From Prorocentrum cordatum (Eukaryota; Sar; Dinophyceae; Prorocentrales; Prorocentraceae): a stretch of 64,000 bases of DNA. This document shows, one piece after another, positions 11,932 through 23,039 of this stretch. The translations under genes and the position numbers were made by a program. Within the stretch, counting starts at the first letter, position 1; each line of letters starts with the position of its first letter. The notes below the pieces were generated by a model. It was given only the letters and a program-made list of their open reading frames with translations, was not told where the DNA came from and made no database searches. The stretch spans positions 301,902-365,901 of the forward strand of contig CAUYUJ010016349.1 in assembly GCA_963575745.1 (NCBI GenBank). The letters are read 5' to 3'.

Positions 11932-12097
11932 TTCAGTCGGGCACGTCCCTCTACAGGAAGAATATCCAAAAACAATAAAAAGATAGGCTGGGGACGATTT
12001 TACCAGTTTGTTATTTGTATATAGTTGCTTTGCATAGTTGCTGACTGTGTTTAGGTTTCGTCCAAAACTCGCCTGTAGGAGGACATGCCCGACCTAA
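11932..12097 (+). mobile_element. TTAAGTCGGGC MITE family, copy 3
   Basis: A 166-bp copy with ends TTCAGTCGGGCACGTCC and GGACATGCCCGACCTAA. The flanks TCCTAGAT (11924-11931) and TCCTATAT (12098-12105) form an 8-bp target duplication with one mismatch. AT-rich interior, non-coding. Confidence 0.85.
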
Positions 12098-13239
12098 TCC
12101 TATATGTTCCTGCTTCTTGGTGACGCTGCGCGAACTTGATGCAACAGCATGGGGCGCTATGGGATGCAAGACCCAAAACCAAGAACGCCGACGTAGCGGT
12201 ATGGAAAGCAAATGGGACCTGGCTGGCGCAGCAGACGAAAGGCGTGCCCAAAAGAACATGAGAAGACGAGGGCCCAATGGGCACATATTATGCGCCAGCC
12301 AGGCGGCGAGGGGGAGGGAGCGAGCGACCGAAAACCTTAATAACAACCAGAAGGATCAAGAGGGATCCGATCTAAGAAGAGGGAACGAATTACACGTGCA
12401 GCAATAGCTAAGCGAAGCGTTGCTATGCCTTGAGTTTTGTTGCTATCCCCCACCAGAGGTAACTAGAACCCACCTTCCCTCATCTGTCCAGGCGTGTAGC
12501 GTCTGAGGCAAAGAGTCGCATGAAAAAGGTAGCAATGCAGGCGACGCTAGTGAGGAACAGTGAGTTGTGCCGATTGGCAGTGCGGCAATCAGTAGAGCGA
12601 CCTACGGTATGAGTGATGGCTGGCCTGTGTTGAAAATTGCTGTTTACTGCAATCAGGTTGGCCAGTCGCTGGCAGTGCGAACGGGTAAACTTGCTGGTGT
12701 TGCCTCTCTCCCCCCTCATTGAAAAACTGCCCCCGCCTCCAACCCCCATCCCCACTAAAGAGTCAAGTTGTGTAAGAGGCGAGGCTTAAAGTTGCGAAAA
12801 AAGCGCAAGTGCAAGCGGTGGCAGTTCTTGGGTTGCCGCCCAGGGTCTTTAGTTTCACCCCGAACCTCCATGGTCCCAGGACCCTCGTGCTTGTTGTGCT
12901 GATGTTTTTGTTTCGAGTTAAGCACGAACCCTTGGTACCAGCAGAAATGTGGCTGAGGAGGGCAACGGCTGTACTTGCTGACTGGTACTGCTACGCGTAT
13001 AGCCATAATAGGGTAGCGCTGTAAAGGCTGACCTTTTCAGGCTGGCCTGTGCTTTTGTCTGGTTGACGTCTGGAGCCAGTGTTGCCGACTAAGGGGAGCA
13101 TTCCTTGTACACCAGTCTTTCCCGAAATGAGAGTGAGCTTTGAATTTCAACGCACCTATATCCAAGTCTCACATGCCAACCAGTCCCGCGGTGCTATGCC
13201 TGCAACCTCGCAGTGATCATGTGTGAGTGATTCAGGAGG
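12098..13239. other. No gene recognised
   Basis: Composition is nearer 50% GC and locally unique-looking. There are only short open frames without motifs and no internal repeat. A diverged intron or intergenic sequence cannot be excluded. Confidence 0.4.
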
Positions 13240-13542
13240 AACGTGAATGAGTGGGTCTGAGTATGAAGGACACAGTGTTGCAAGTCTGAGCGTGAGAGAC
13301 TTCAATCCTGACTGGGCGTGAGTGTGAATGATCCGAGTGTGAGTGGTCTGGGTATCTCTACAGTGAGCATGAGTGGACCTGATTGTGAGATGTCTGAGTA
13401 CGTCAGTCTGAGTATGAGTGAGTCTGAGTATAAGTCAGTCTTGGTACGAGTGAGTCTGAGTATGAGTGGTCTGAGCTCCAGTGAATATGAGCATGAGTGA
13501 GTCTGAGTGTGAGTATGGGTGTGAGTGAGTCTGAGTGTAATC

Positions 13543-13575
<33 letters not shown>
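13240..13575 (+). repeat. GAGTCTGAGTAT minisatellite plus (GA)n
   Basis: Degenerate 12-18 bp units built on GTGAGTCTGAGTATGAGT at 13240-13540, ending in a pure GA tract at 13546-13575. Confidence 0.85.
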
Positions 13576-13578
<3 letters not shown>

Positions 13579-13784
13579 GAAAGGACAGAGGCGGGTGAGG
13601 AGTGAGACGGAGGCGTGACACCAATAGCAAGAACCCCAGCGGGCCAGCATACTGAGACTTAACTCATGCTACCCGCTTGCTGCTGCTCGCGTGCTGGACT
13701 CTCGCGTTGTCGCATCGTTCTGAGCGCAGTTCTGTTGCGCGGCATGGTGCCATCGTGGAGGCGCATGGCCCCTCAGTCCTCCTC

Positions 13785-13865
13785 CTTCTCCTCCTCCTCC
13801 TCCTCGTTCTCCTCCTCCTCCTCCTCCTCCTCCTCCTCCTCCTCCTCCTCCTCCCCCTCCTCCCG
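13785..13865. repeat. CTC (GGA on minus) trinucleotide tract
   Basis: Nearly pure (CTC)n immediately upstream of the LINE endonuclease remnant. It is one of the few tracts with the polypurine strand on the minus strand. Confidence 0.9.
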
Positions 13866-14490
13866 AAGACTCTAGTACGGGTCTGGCAGGAATTCCTGGT
13901 TGCTGGGTCGTGTATCGAGGGCGCTCACGCTGGGGGATTGGTTTTCTCGGTGCGAAAAACCTTGGTGCAGGATTTCGAGCCCGTGCTTCCCTGTGAACAT
14001 GTTCCCGGGCGTACCCTCTCTTTTTCGCTCGCCGGCCAGGAGGCACTTTGCAGGTAACGGGAGTTCATCTTCATCCTGATTGGCCAGAGATTGTGACCAG
14101 GCGCCACCTCAGGACGGTCTCACGCTATTTTACGTCGCAGTCTGCGGCGTTCAGTACTCCCATGGGCGGCTTGACTTTGCATGAGAAATGACCTCGAGCC
14201 TCCCCAAGCCAAGCCAAGCAGCCCCCGCCTTGCCACCGTGTTCGACCTCCTCTTCCGTAAACATGCTGAAATGGAACAGCTCGCCTTTACTGTGCTCATA
14301 AGCTAACGCTCGGGGTCGTGACTCTTATGCCCGTCTCGATCGCACCTACACCAATATCGTCACGCCTACCCGACCCGACTATAGGCCAAGCACAGGTATC
14401 TTCTGGAAGGCCACTGCTGTGAAGGAGCCCTCAGATCATGTGCCTGTTTTCCTCTTTCTGTATCCCCCCCCTGCCCAGCAGCATTTTCAT
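13866..14490 (+). pseudogene. LINE apurinic-type endonuclease remnant
   Basis: Frame-broken remnant of an endonuclease/exonuclease/phosphatase domain, the enzyme that nicks target DNA for non-LTR retrotransposons. One frame (to 14057) carries a GGLVFSVRK segment and a later PGRTLSFSLAG, matching the conserved middle of such domains. After a frame change, 14316-14480 reads ARLDRTYTN and then PSDHVPVFLFL, matching the C-terminal SRxD-Y and SDH catalytic motifs. Several stops and at least two frame changes show it is dead. It lies directly 5' of an RT remnant on the same strand, as expected for one LINE. The family assignment rests on motifs only. Confidence 0.7.
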
Positions 14491-14879
14491 TGCGAAGTAT
14501 TCCGACGTGGGTATCCAGGCATGCTCAGGTCGGCACGTTCGTGGACGACTTGATTGATACCGCTGGCTTCTCCCTGGGTCCGTGCCCTAAGGTGCAGGAG
14601 ATGAAGGAGATCTTCCACACAGCTGCTGGGCATGCCCGTCGCGCTGCCGAGCTATCGGGTGCAGCTTCCAGCCGAGAGAACGCTGCGAGGAGGAGGAGGA
14701 GGAGGAAGAGGAGGAGGAGGAGTTTGTTTCGCATCCTACGTCTGGGTAGGTCGCGGCTGAGAAGGCCATCGCTCGTGTTTTTCGCCTTGTCTCCGCTTGG
14801 GCTCCTCTCCGGCCCCGTAGCAAGATCGTCGGAGTGCGCGGCCCCAACGAGCAAGTGCTCACAGATCCAAACGAGGCTG

Positions 14880-16620
14880 CTGCCAAGCTCCCGCCCACTG
14901 GGGGAAATTCTTCGACGCCGAAGGGAATCACATCCTTCCCGAGACCCACCCCGTGTATGACTTCACACAGCAGGTCCCCAATGACTCCTCCCAGTTCGCC
15001 AATGCTACTTACCAGCGGTTTGGTTTGATGATTTCTGAGGATCAGCTCTACCAGATTTCAGACCGTGCAATGGATACGGCCACCGGTCCAAATGTGGTGC
15101 CGTGTTCAGCATGGCAGATATCTGGCATGCGCATTCGTTCAGCCCTATACTGCCTGTACGTGCAAGTTATGCGAGGTCGCCCCATCGCGGACGGTTTCAA
15201 GTTTTCCCGCGCTGGTTTTGTTCCGAAAATGATTTGTGCCGGGCACGGGAAGAAGGTGCGAGATCCAGATGTTGTGCGTCCTCTCTCTTTCTCCAGCACA
15301 CAAAACAGAATCGTAAGTTGTGCTTATGTTCTGTGCTTAGCTGCTGCAGGTAAATGTCACGAAGTACAAGAGGCATTGAAAAACGGGCTATACATGACAA
15401 TAATATGCTCGGGCGTAGCCCGAAGTTTGTTTCCCGCGAGGTAAACTGAACTGAACTGAACTGACTGGTCGCACCCGTCGGCCGCCAAGGGCGCAGCATA
15501 TGGCGCAACCCACAGGGAACGGCTTTATCCTCCGGCCGCCGAGGGCGCAACCCATGTCGCAACCGACAAGGGACGGTTGTATGCTCGGCCGCCGAGGGCG
15601 CAACCTATGGTGCAACTGAAAGGAGACTGTTCTAGTATCGGCCGCCGAGGGCGCGACCTATGGCGCAACACATTGGAGACGGTGTTATTATCAGCCGCCA
15701 AGGGCATAATCAGTACGAGACGTTTTTTTTCTCGGCCGCCGAGGGCACAACCTATGGCGCAACCTATGGCGCAACTTGGGTCCCAGACGAGGACGACGAG
15801 GAGGAGTTGGCGCAGGAGGAAGACAAGGAGTACGAGGAGCAAGAGGTGGATGACGAGGAGGAGGACGACGACGACGTGCTCGTGCTCACGATCTATGGCA
15901 CCCTTTTCAATAAGCGCAAGCGTGGCTTTACCCTCTTCAACTTTAAGGATGCTTTCCCGAGCGTCTTCCACTCGTGGATGTTTGTGGTGCTTGCCCCCAT
16001 GGGGCTGCCAGCTAATCTCCTACTCGCTCTCGGGAACGTCTATGCCGATGCTTGAACTTCTACCTCCCTGGGCGATTTCGAGAAGTACGAGTACTGGGCC
16101 ATGATTGGGTATCACACTCGCTCTCGCTCTGGCTCCATGTCGTCGGTGAATACTGCAGTTCTTCCTGCGGCTGGACTTCGAGCTCGGCGCACTCGCAGGC
16201 GACATCTATTGCATTGCCCGCATCCTGTATCGCATGCTCCCTCTGCAAGCGCATGACCGTGCTCAGCACTGCCACGGAGCTCATGCTGAACATTGGGAGG
16301 TACGTGGTTGTGATGTGGCGCGTTGAAGACAGGGAGGAGATCCAGCAATGTTTCCAGGCGTCTGGGTTACCGCTCTTTTAGGATTCACGATTCTAGCAAA
16401 CTCCCGGGCATCACAATCGGCAAATATGGTTTCGTGGACGCCTGGGAGGAGGTTGGGAGGAAATTGAGGACCAGAACCCAGGACGTGCGTCAGCTCGGCA
16501 TGAGTTTCACCCATTTCGTCCAGCGCTACAACATTACGCCCTGGCTGTCATCTCCCGCGTCTCCCAATTGTACCCGCCCCCCCTGTGCCCTCTTCAGCTG
16601 CAAATGTGAAGCGCGCTAAT
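14880..16620 (+). pseudogene. LINE reverse transcriptase remnant
   Basis: Continuation of the same decayed LINE. In one frame, 14920-15330 reads ISDRAMDTATGPNVVPCSAW and later RPLSFSSTQNRIVSCAYV, typical of the RT fingers. After an inserted minisatellite, 15880-16050 reads FNFKDAFPSVFHSW (motif A region) and GLPANLLLALGNVY. The DD-bearing motif is not recoverable. At 16378-16560 the usual post-palm sequence appears (SKLPGITIGKYG, W-x-E, YN). There are several stops and frame changes. A GGA tract sits just upstream at 14690-14722. The tail may extend to about 17060 in poorly conserved form. Confidence 0.7.
15432..15795 (+). repeat. 54-bp GGCCGCCGAGGGCGCAAC minisatellite inside the LINE RT
   Basis: About six units of 40-58 bp, each beginning CGGCCGCCGAGGGCGCAACC, lie from 15479 to about 15790. 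A short GAACTGAACTGAACTGA tract (15446-15462) precedes them. The block sits between RT finger motifs and motif A, where intact LINEs have only about 50 codons, so I read it as an insertion or expansion within the RT. Confidence 0.75.
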
Positions 16621-17680
16621 TATTCCCTCGTGCGCACAGTTAGGCCTTCCCTCCCCAAATCCTGTTCCAACTGAAGCTCCTTGGCCTTCCGAAGGGGTGG
16701 ATATCGGTCCAGATTTGATGTCGCTTCTATGATTCGTGCTGCCCTTCGCTCGTACCAGTTTGACATCGCCCGCGATCGCCTCCAAGCAGCACCAGAAGAT
16801 CACTTGTTGTGTCAATGGATGCTGACAGCAAGAGGCCGACCATATCTCTCACAATGTCATTTGCTTTTCTACCGTTCCAGTAATGCGTACGGTGGCGCTG
16901 TCCCTTCTGCCCGAATTGGGGTTCAGGGCTCCTGTTTGTGTCCTGCCGCATCTATGGTCGTCTTCCCATCTCTTCCCCCGTGCGTCAGAGCATATGCATG
17001 GCTGTGCTGCCGCTTCTGATCTGATGCGTTCCGCATGCATTACCTGCACGCGTAAGGGAGGGCAGGACTGGTCTTCCGCGGAGCAAGCGGTGCAAGGCTG
17101 CACCCGCATTCTCATAGCCGCCATGCACGCATGCAGAACTTGCTGCGCTAACGCGCCGTGCGCTCCTTCTCCTCCTCCTCCTCCTCCTCCTCCTCTTTCT
17201 CCTCCCCCTTCCCCTCCTCCTCCTCCTCCTCCTCCTCCTCCTCCTCCTCCTCCTCCTCCGCCTTCTCCTCCTCCTTCTCCCCACACTCCCCCTACGCCAA
17301 CGAACAGGCCCCGACCCTCCCTGCCCCTGCCTGGCCCGCCGGCGAACCCGCGACGCGAGGAGGGGCCGCTGCTCCGGCCCTCCCGCCGCCGCAGCCTCGG
17401 CGGGGAGCCGCTGGCCTGGCGCCCGTGCTACTGCCGGCTGGAGCCCGGCCCCGCCGGTGGGCCCCGGCAGCCGACGCGGTGAAGATTGTCAACGGCACCG
17501 TAACGGGTACTTACTAACGGGTACTTTGAATTTTTGCCGAAAGTTGCCACTTCAGGGCCTTTTTCTTGCACTGCAGCTTTGGCTTGCGCCCGCCAGGTTA
17601 AGGGCCTCAGGTCGTTTTCGCTAAACCACGTTTTGCTAAAGGGGGGTCTGTCCATCCCCGAATTGCGGGGACTTACTTTT
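16621..17680. other. LINE tail, CTC tract and unassigned DNA
   Basis: 16621-17060 may be the 3' part of the LINE but shows no firm motif. 17160-17285 is a CTC/CTT polypyrimidine tract. 17290-17680 is GC-rich with no recognisable gene. Confidence 0.45.
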
Positions 17681-17870
17681 TGACGAACCAACAACACACA
17701 CCCATACCCACAGGGGCATCGGAGAGGGCTAGTGGGTGCGGGTGGTCGGATGGGGGTCCCCGCTCGAACGGGAGCGTTCCCGAGGGCCCGACAACCCGCA
17801 CCCACAGCCACAGCCAGTCCTCCTCCCAACGACCCCCCTATGGGTATGGGTGTGTGTTGTTCGTTCGTCA
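17681..17870. mobile_element. TGACGAAC-end foldback element
   Basis: A 190-bp element that is an imperfect palindrome over most of its length. The left arm runs TGACGAACCAACAACACACA, and the right end is its inverse (GTTGTTCGTTCGTCA). The flanks are identical: CTTTT at 17676-17680 and 17871-17875, a perfect 5-bp target duplication. No ORF. The superfamily is unknown. Confidence 0.8.
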
Positions 17871-17984
17871 CTTTTGTCCATAGCCTCTGCAGCTCGGAGC
17901 TTCGGGCTCCCTTCGCCGGAAGCCCCGAAGTGCATTGGATACGGATAAGTCTGCCCCCCCAGACTACCCCCGGAGGCTCCAATG

Positions 17985-18990
17985 TTTATCCATACCTGTA
18001 AGACCACCCTTCGGGTGATAAGGAGGTGGGGGGGGGATGGGAAACCAACGTCTCACTCAATCGATCTCACTATCGATCCCACAATCGATTTCATAATTGA
18101 TCTCACTCGATCGATCTCACTATCGATCTCACTCGATCGATCTCACTATCGATCTCACTATTAATCTCACTATCGATCTCACTCGATCGATCTCACAATC
18201 GATTTCACAAGCGATCCCACTATCGATCGATCTCACTGTCGATACCACTATCGATCTTACTATCGATCTCACTATCGATCTCATGGTCCATCTCACTGTC
18301 GATCTCACTATCGATCCCACGATCGATCTCGCTATCGACCGTACAATCGATCTCACTCGATCGATCTTACTATCGATCTCACTCGATCGATTTCAGTGTA
18401 GGTCTCATTCTCGATCTCACTATCGATCGATCTCACTATCGATCTCACTCGATCGCTCTCACTATCGATCTCATTTTCCATCTCACGATCGATCCCACTA
18501 TCGCTCTCACTATCGATCCTACAATCGATCTCACTATCGATTTCACAATCGATCTCACTATCGATCTCGCTATCGACATCACTGTCGATTTGCATGTCGA
18601 TTTGCATTGGGGCATCCGCGGGACACCAGCGGGACACCAGCGGGACACCGGCGGGACACCGCGCGCCACCGCTTGCCGGGCGGAGAACCTTTTGGTCCGG
18701 CCGCGGCCCAGCCATGACGGGACACCGGCGGGACACCAGCGGGACACCAGAGGGACACCGGCGGGACACCGCGCGCCACCGGTTGCCCGGCGGAGAACCT
18801 TTTGGTCCAGCCGCAGCCCAGCCGCAAAAGAATTTCCTCTCCCCAGCCCACGCATCTCCGCCTCGCCCGCACGCACGGCACGCACGAACACGAAGCCGAA
18901 ACCGATTCGCTGGTGGGGGGCTCTCCGTTCCGCTTCGATCTCACCCCCGCACCTCCGATCCAGTGTGCCTCGGCCTCGTGGCGCCCCGTC
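17985..18990 (+). repeat. Composite repeat with ATCGATCTCACT array, copy 1
   Basis: In order: a leader GACCACCCTTCGGGTGATAAGG (17999-18022), an array of ATCGATCTCACT-type 10-14-mers (18055-18600), a GGGACACC array, a two-copy block (about 18628-18717 and 18720-18812, each ending in GCGGAGAACCTTTTGGTCC), and a trailer with GAAGCCGAAACCGATTCGCTGG. The same order of parts recurs at 51885-52835, so this is one mobile or duplicated unit of about 1 kb. Confidence 0.75.
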
Positions 18991-19042
18991 CACGAGAATC
19001 CAAGACGCTCTGGATATGGATGCAGCTCCTGCCCGCAAATGT

Positions 19043-19249
19043 GGACGCCCGAAATGGGTACGGAAAGAATGGGCACAATGCCCAACAACAGATGGTGTCC
19101 CAAATCAACAGCGGCCGCTGTTGGGCAGGCGGCCTTCTGTCTCGAATGGACACAGGCCGCGGCGACACCGACAGCGAGTCCTGCTCAGAATGAACAGGAA
19201 CTGATGTTGGGCACTGTGCCCATTCTTTCCGTACCCATTTCGGGCGCCC
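19043..19249. mobile_element. 45-bp TIR foldback element (GGGCGCCCGAAATGGG)
   Basis: 19043-19087 and 19205-19249 are inverted copies with 43 of 45 bases matching. The ends begin GGRCGCCCGAAATGGGTACG. The interior holds an 18-bp perfect palindrome centred at about 19114. No ORF of note and no convincing target duplication. The high arm identity suggests a recent insertion or gene-conversion between the arms. Confidence 0.8.
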
Positions 19250-19364
19250 AAAGCAAAGATCTTCGGCGCGTTCGCCCTGCGCCTGGCGCGGCAGGTTCGC
19301 CTCGTGCCGGCGCGGCGCCCGCCCGGGCGCGGGCGCTCCAGGGCGGACGGCGGTGCCAGCGGCC

Positions 19365-19945
19365 CCAGAGCCGGCTCGAGGTCGGACGATCGGCGCCGTC
19401 GGGGTGCCGCCATTATGTCGGGCGTGTCCCCCTACAGGGGCATAACCCACAACTATTCAACAAATAACAAAAAGAGTCAAGAAATAGTGAAAGAAAGTTG
19501 TCCCCAGGCTATTTTTTGGACTATGTTTTGATGATTTTTGGGGTATGTTTATTTTTCGTTGAAAATCCCGCTGTAGGGGGACAGGCCCGACTTAATGCTG
19601 CCAATCGTTCCGGGTTGGGCAGTGCGCGCGGTTCCAGAAATCAACTCCTGGGTCGTCACGACGAAAACCTGCCGTAAGTAAAGTTGGTCGGCTCGATGTC
19701 GGACGATCGGCGCCGTCGGGGTGCCGCCAATCGTTCCCGGTGGGGCAGTGCGCGCGGTGCCAGAAATCAACTCCTGGGTCGTCACGACGCGAACCTGCTG
19801 TATAATGAAAGGGGGTCGGCTCGAGGTCGGACGATCGGCGCCGCCGGGGTGCCGCCAATCGTTCCGGGTGGGGCAGTGCGCGCGGTGCCAGAAATCCACT
19901 CCTGGGTCGTCACGACGCGAACCTGCCGTATAATGAGAGGGGGTC
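19365..19945 (+). repeat. Tandem array of about 125-bp units, interrupted by a MITE
   Basis: The units begin GGCTCGAGGTCGGACGATCGG and contain GTGCCGCCAATCGTTCC, then TCCTGGGTCGTCACGACG. The first unit is split by the MITE at 19413-19595, and the following two are uninterrupted. This provides an empty-site comparison within the array. Confidence 0.85.
19413..19595 (+). mobile_element. TTAAGTCGGGC MITE family, copy 4
   Basis: A 183-bp copy with ends TTATGTCGGGCGTGTCC and GGACAGGCCCGACTTAA. The flanks TGCCGCCA (19405-19412) and TGCTGCCA (19596-19603) form an 8-bp duplication with one mismatch. The neighbouring tandem units carry a single TGCCGCCA, which is the unoccupied site. This fixes the element boundaries directly. 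Confidence 0.9.
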
Positions 19946-21115
19946 GGCTTTTCGGGGGCCAGGAAAGGGGAGGCCCCAGTCCTTGGAAGGTTTTTTTGTT
20001 CGGGGCCGCAAATTGTCTCACAGCATGTTCATGTTCGGCGCTTTCCTTGGCAATTCCGCTGGGAATTCATCCAGGGCCAGTCTTGTTTCTAAGAGCTTAC
20101 TTTCTTTTGTTTGCCCTTCGTTGACCCTGACCCTCCGAAGTCGGACCCCAATTCGCGGGCGAAGGTGTTCGCGGTTTTTGCCCGCTTTCGGCCTCTGGCT
20201 TGGCGCTCCCGTCAGAACCCGAGCTTTTCAAAAAACTACGTACGATACAAAACCCAGCCCTGGGAAATTGGTCTAGACTTGTGGGGGTCGACGGTGTGAA
20301 AAACACATGACGCCCGGTGTATGGGTCCGACGCGGTCAGGGCCGCGATGCCGCGGAGACGACACGACGCGCAGCTCTCGAGCCCGTTTTCGCGGATGGCT
20401 CCTCGAGCCAGATGGATCTTTGTGGGGCTTCCCGGGTCCGAGGGAGGCGGGGCAGTCAACGTGGGGAGGTGCCCAGCACTGCAGGAGACGTCGCCGCGAG
20501 GGGGCCTTATGAGCGGCCCCCCCAAACCGTCACCGCTGCCCGAAGGGGCGCGCTTCTCCACCCCCGCTGCTTACTGTACCGCCCCCTGAGCGAACGCCCC
20601 GGGAGGGCAGCCCAGGCGTGCGATGCGCTGATTTTTTGCTCACGGGGCTTCCCTGGTCTCGACCCTTTCTCTCAGGGGCGCGGCTTCTCAACCCGAGGCA
20701 TTCTCTGCATGACGCTGGGGCCCGGCAGTCAAGCAAGGGCCCCGCGAGGGGCTGAAAGCGGCCTCGAGCCCCCCGTTGCTGCGTGCAGCGCGGGAGCATG
20801 TCAGGGAGGGCGGCGTAGACCTCGTCGCGGCGCGGGCCCACCAGGATCTCTCGACCCTGCCCCGGAGCGGCCTGTGCTGGCCCCCGGGCGTCGGCTCTGG
20901 CGGCGAGACGCCTGCCGCGTCTAATTAGTTGGCGGCGCTCGGGGGAGGGGCCCGGCCTCCGCCACAACAAGAATACACAGAGACACCCTCCACTGCAGGA
21001 TTGTCCCTGGGCCTCGGGGCAGCGTGGCGGTGCATAAATCACCACTGAGCGCCAGCGACTTTGTAGCCCGTCCCCTCGTCGAAGGTACCTGCAAAGTTCG
21101 TCATCGGGTGTGTAT
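19946..21115. other. No gene recognised
   Basis: GC-rich DNA with several long open frames on both strands but no domain motif. Composition alone can account for them. Confidence 0.45.
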
Positions 21116-21117
21116 AC

Positions 21118-21164
<47 letters not shown>

Positions 21165-21710
21165 GAGATGTATCGTGGGGTATGGCCATCTCGTGGGCCC
21201 CCCTGGGGCATCGAGCCGGCGGGGGGGCGAAGAGCGTCCCCCTCCCATAGGGAGCTCCACCTATGGCCCCGCGCTTATGTCGGCACACCCCTCATATTCT
21301 GCCTCCCTGGGCAGCTCCGCCGATGGCCCAAGCGGAGGAACTCGCATGGCGCCCCCGCGCCCATTCCCGCACACCCCTCACACGGACCATGACTCCATAG
21401 GAAGCTCTGTCTGTGGCCCCCTTGGAGGTACTTGCGCGGCGTCCCCGCGCCCACTCGGCGCACCCTTCGCAAGGATCCTGTCCGCATATGGAGCTCCCCC
21501 TGTGGCCACACGGGGAGCTCCACATATGGCCCCAGTGGAGGAGCTTGGCTGGCGCCCCCCGCCCATTTTAGCATGCCCCTCACGAGGATCGTGCCCCCCC
21601 CCCCCCACGGAGCTTCACGCGTGTGCCCAGCGTGTGGGTCTGCCTGGCGCCCTCGCGCTCTTCTCGGTTCGCCCCTCGCGCGGATCGTGCCCCACGGGGG
21701 CCCGAACGAC
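21116..21710 (+). repeat. (GA)n then 90-115 bp tandem repeat
   Basis: A GA tract at 21126-21169. From about 21235 there are four or five diverged units with the landmarks GGAGGAACTCGCATGGCGCC, a CGCGCCCA stretch, CACCCCTCAC and GGAGCTC. Confidence 0.7.
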
Positions 21711-22393
21711 GCCTTGCGCTACACGCAGCTGCATAGGGTCGGGCCCCTCGCCAGGCTAACGGTTCAATGCTTTTGAGCCTCGTGATGCCTAGGCGAAGAC
21801 CCAACACCCTGAAGCACACACATCATAGTTCCCTGACAAATGAGAGCGACGTATTCCCACGTGCGTCATGAGAACCCCTTCCTTGAACCGATCGGCGAAG
21901 AATGTGACCCAACATGTCTTACATCACGATTTCTTATCTCGAGGCCCTTCCAGCACCCTTCTTATCATCCTGCTCTGGCTCCTATGATCTACCAAGCAGG
22001 TGTCCGTGGTTTCTCTCGTCCTCCCCCTCCCGTTCCTCATCCCCCCCCTGCCCCCGCGCCTGCAGCCGGGGCCGCGGCTGCCCCTGCGCCGCGCCGGCGG
22101 CGCAGAGCGGCCTTTGGATCAGTGGCCACGTCTCCTCCGTGTCGCCTGCGCGCGCGCGTTGGGGGGAGGCGCTCCCTCCAGAGGTGGCGGATTGGGGGGG
22201 GGGAGGAGAGAAGGCGCCGCTCCCTCCTCATCGCCCTCCTCCCTCCTCGCCCCCCCCCCCCCCCTCCTCCCCTCCTCCCCCCCCGAGCGCGGCGCTCTCG
22301 CGGGCGCGAAATGCGGAGGATCCGGCGCGCGGCGTGCTGGAGAGCTGGGAGGCGCGCGGCGGCTCTTTCTAGGCCTCCTAGATGGGGTCGGAG
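21711..22393. other. No gene recognised
   Basis: Unique-looking at 21720-22010, then C/G-rich low complexity (CCTCCTCCCC at 22220-22280). No coding evidence. Confidence 0.45.
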
Positions 22394-22395
22394 TA

Positions 22396-22570
22396 CTTTC
22401 GGCCCGAGGTATAAGATCGAGGTCAGTTCGGGGAGGGTACCCTAGTGTTCTTCGTGTGTGTTGGATGTTCTTGTGCACCCTGGGGAGGGTACTCTTGGAT
22501 GTTCTGTTTGTTTTGGCCGACGGAGGGTCTCATGTTCTTGAAGGATGTTATTCTGGCCTAGGTCCGACTG
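22396..22570 (+). mobile_element. CAGTCGGACC mariner-like MITE, copy 1
   Basis: A diverged copy of the element at 51020-51195: shared CGGGGAGG, AGTGTTCTTCGTG and GATGTTCT landmarks, the right end GGTCCGACTG followed by TA, and the left end CTTTCGGCCCGAGG preceded by TA. TA flanks with CAGT-type ends fit Tc1/mariner-derived MITEs. Non-coding. Confidence 0.65.
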
Positions 22571-22574
22571 TAGA

Positions 22575-23035
22575 TGGGGTCGGATGCCTCATCGCGCCGC
22601 ATCGGCGATGCATCGCCGATGCGGCTCGATGTGGAGCCCGATGCTCTCCACGCCGACGGCGCCGGTGCATCGCCGACGTCGCCGATGCATCGCCAACACA
22701 TCAGCGATGCACGGCCGACGGACGCATCGACGATGTGGCTCGAGTCTCCGACACCATCTGCTCGGAGCCCATCTAGGAGGCCTCTACTCATGGCCCGGCC
22801 TCGCGGGGGCCGCTGCCGCTCTGACCGGGCTCAACGAGTATCCAAGCCTCCCAGAAGGGGGTCCGAGCAGGTGGGATCGGGGGATCGCGCTGCACCGCTC
22901 CTGCATCGGCGATGCCGGGCGATGTGGAGCCCGCTTTCTCCACGCCGACGGCGTCGATGTATCACAGACGTCGCCGATGCATCGGCGATGCGGCGCGATC
23001 CTCCGACCCCATCTACTCCGACTCTATCTGGGAGG
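22575..23035 (+). repeat. GCATCGGCGATG dispersed repeat, two copies
   Basis: Two copies (about 22573-22775 and 22880-23035) of a block of about 160-190 bp rich in GCATCGGCGATG / GACGTCGCCGATGC. They share CGATGTGGAGCCCG and CTCCACGCCGACGGC and end CTCCGACNCCATCTGCTC-GGAGGCCT. A third copy is at 25095-25275. All are in the same orientation. Confidence 0.75.
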
Positions 23036-23039
23036 CCTC

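Larger units (their letters stand above)
11709..12097 (+). repeat. Tandem duplication of flank plus MITE
   Basis: Two units, 11709-11897 and 11898-12097. Each starts CTCGAGGTTCGGGGCC, followed by about 25 bp of similar sequence and then a TTAAGTCGGGC-family MITE. The duplication must postdate MITE insertion in one of the units. Confidence 0.7.

Noticed and set aside
15479-15795. CRISPR-like regular array
   Set aside because: The units are contiguous diverged tandem copies without unique spacers, and the context is eukaryotic.
17999-18022. GACCACCCTTCGGGTGATAAGG as a promoter or tRNA-like element
   Set aside because: It has a small hairpin but no A/B box pair or cloverleaf, and it recurs only as the leader of the composite repeat.
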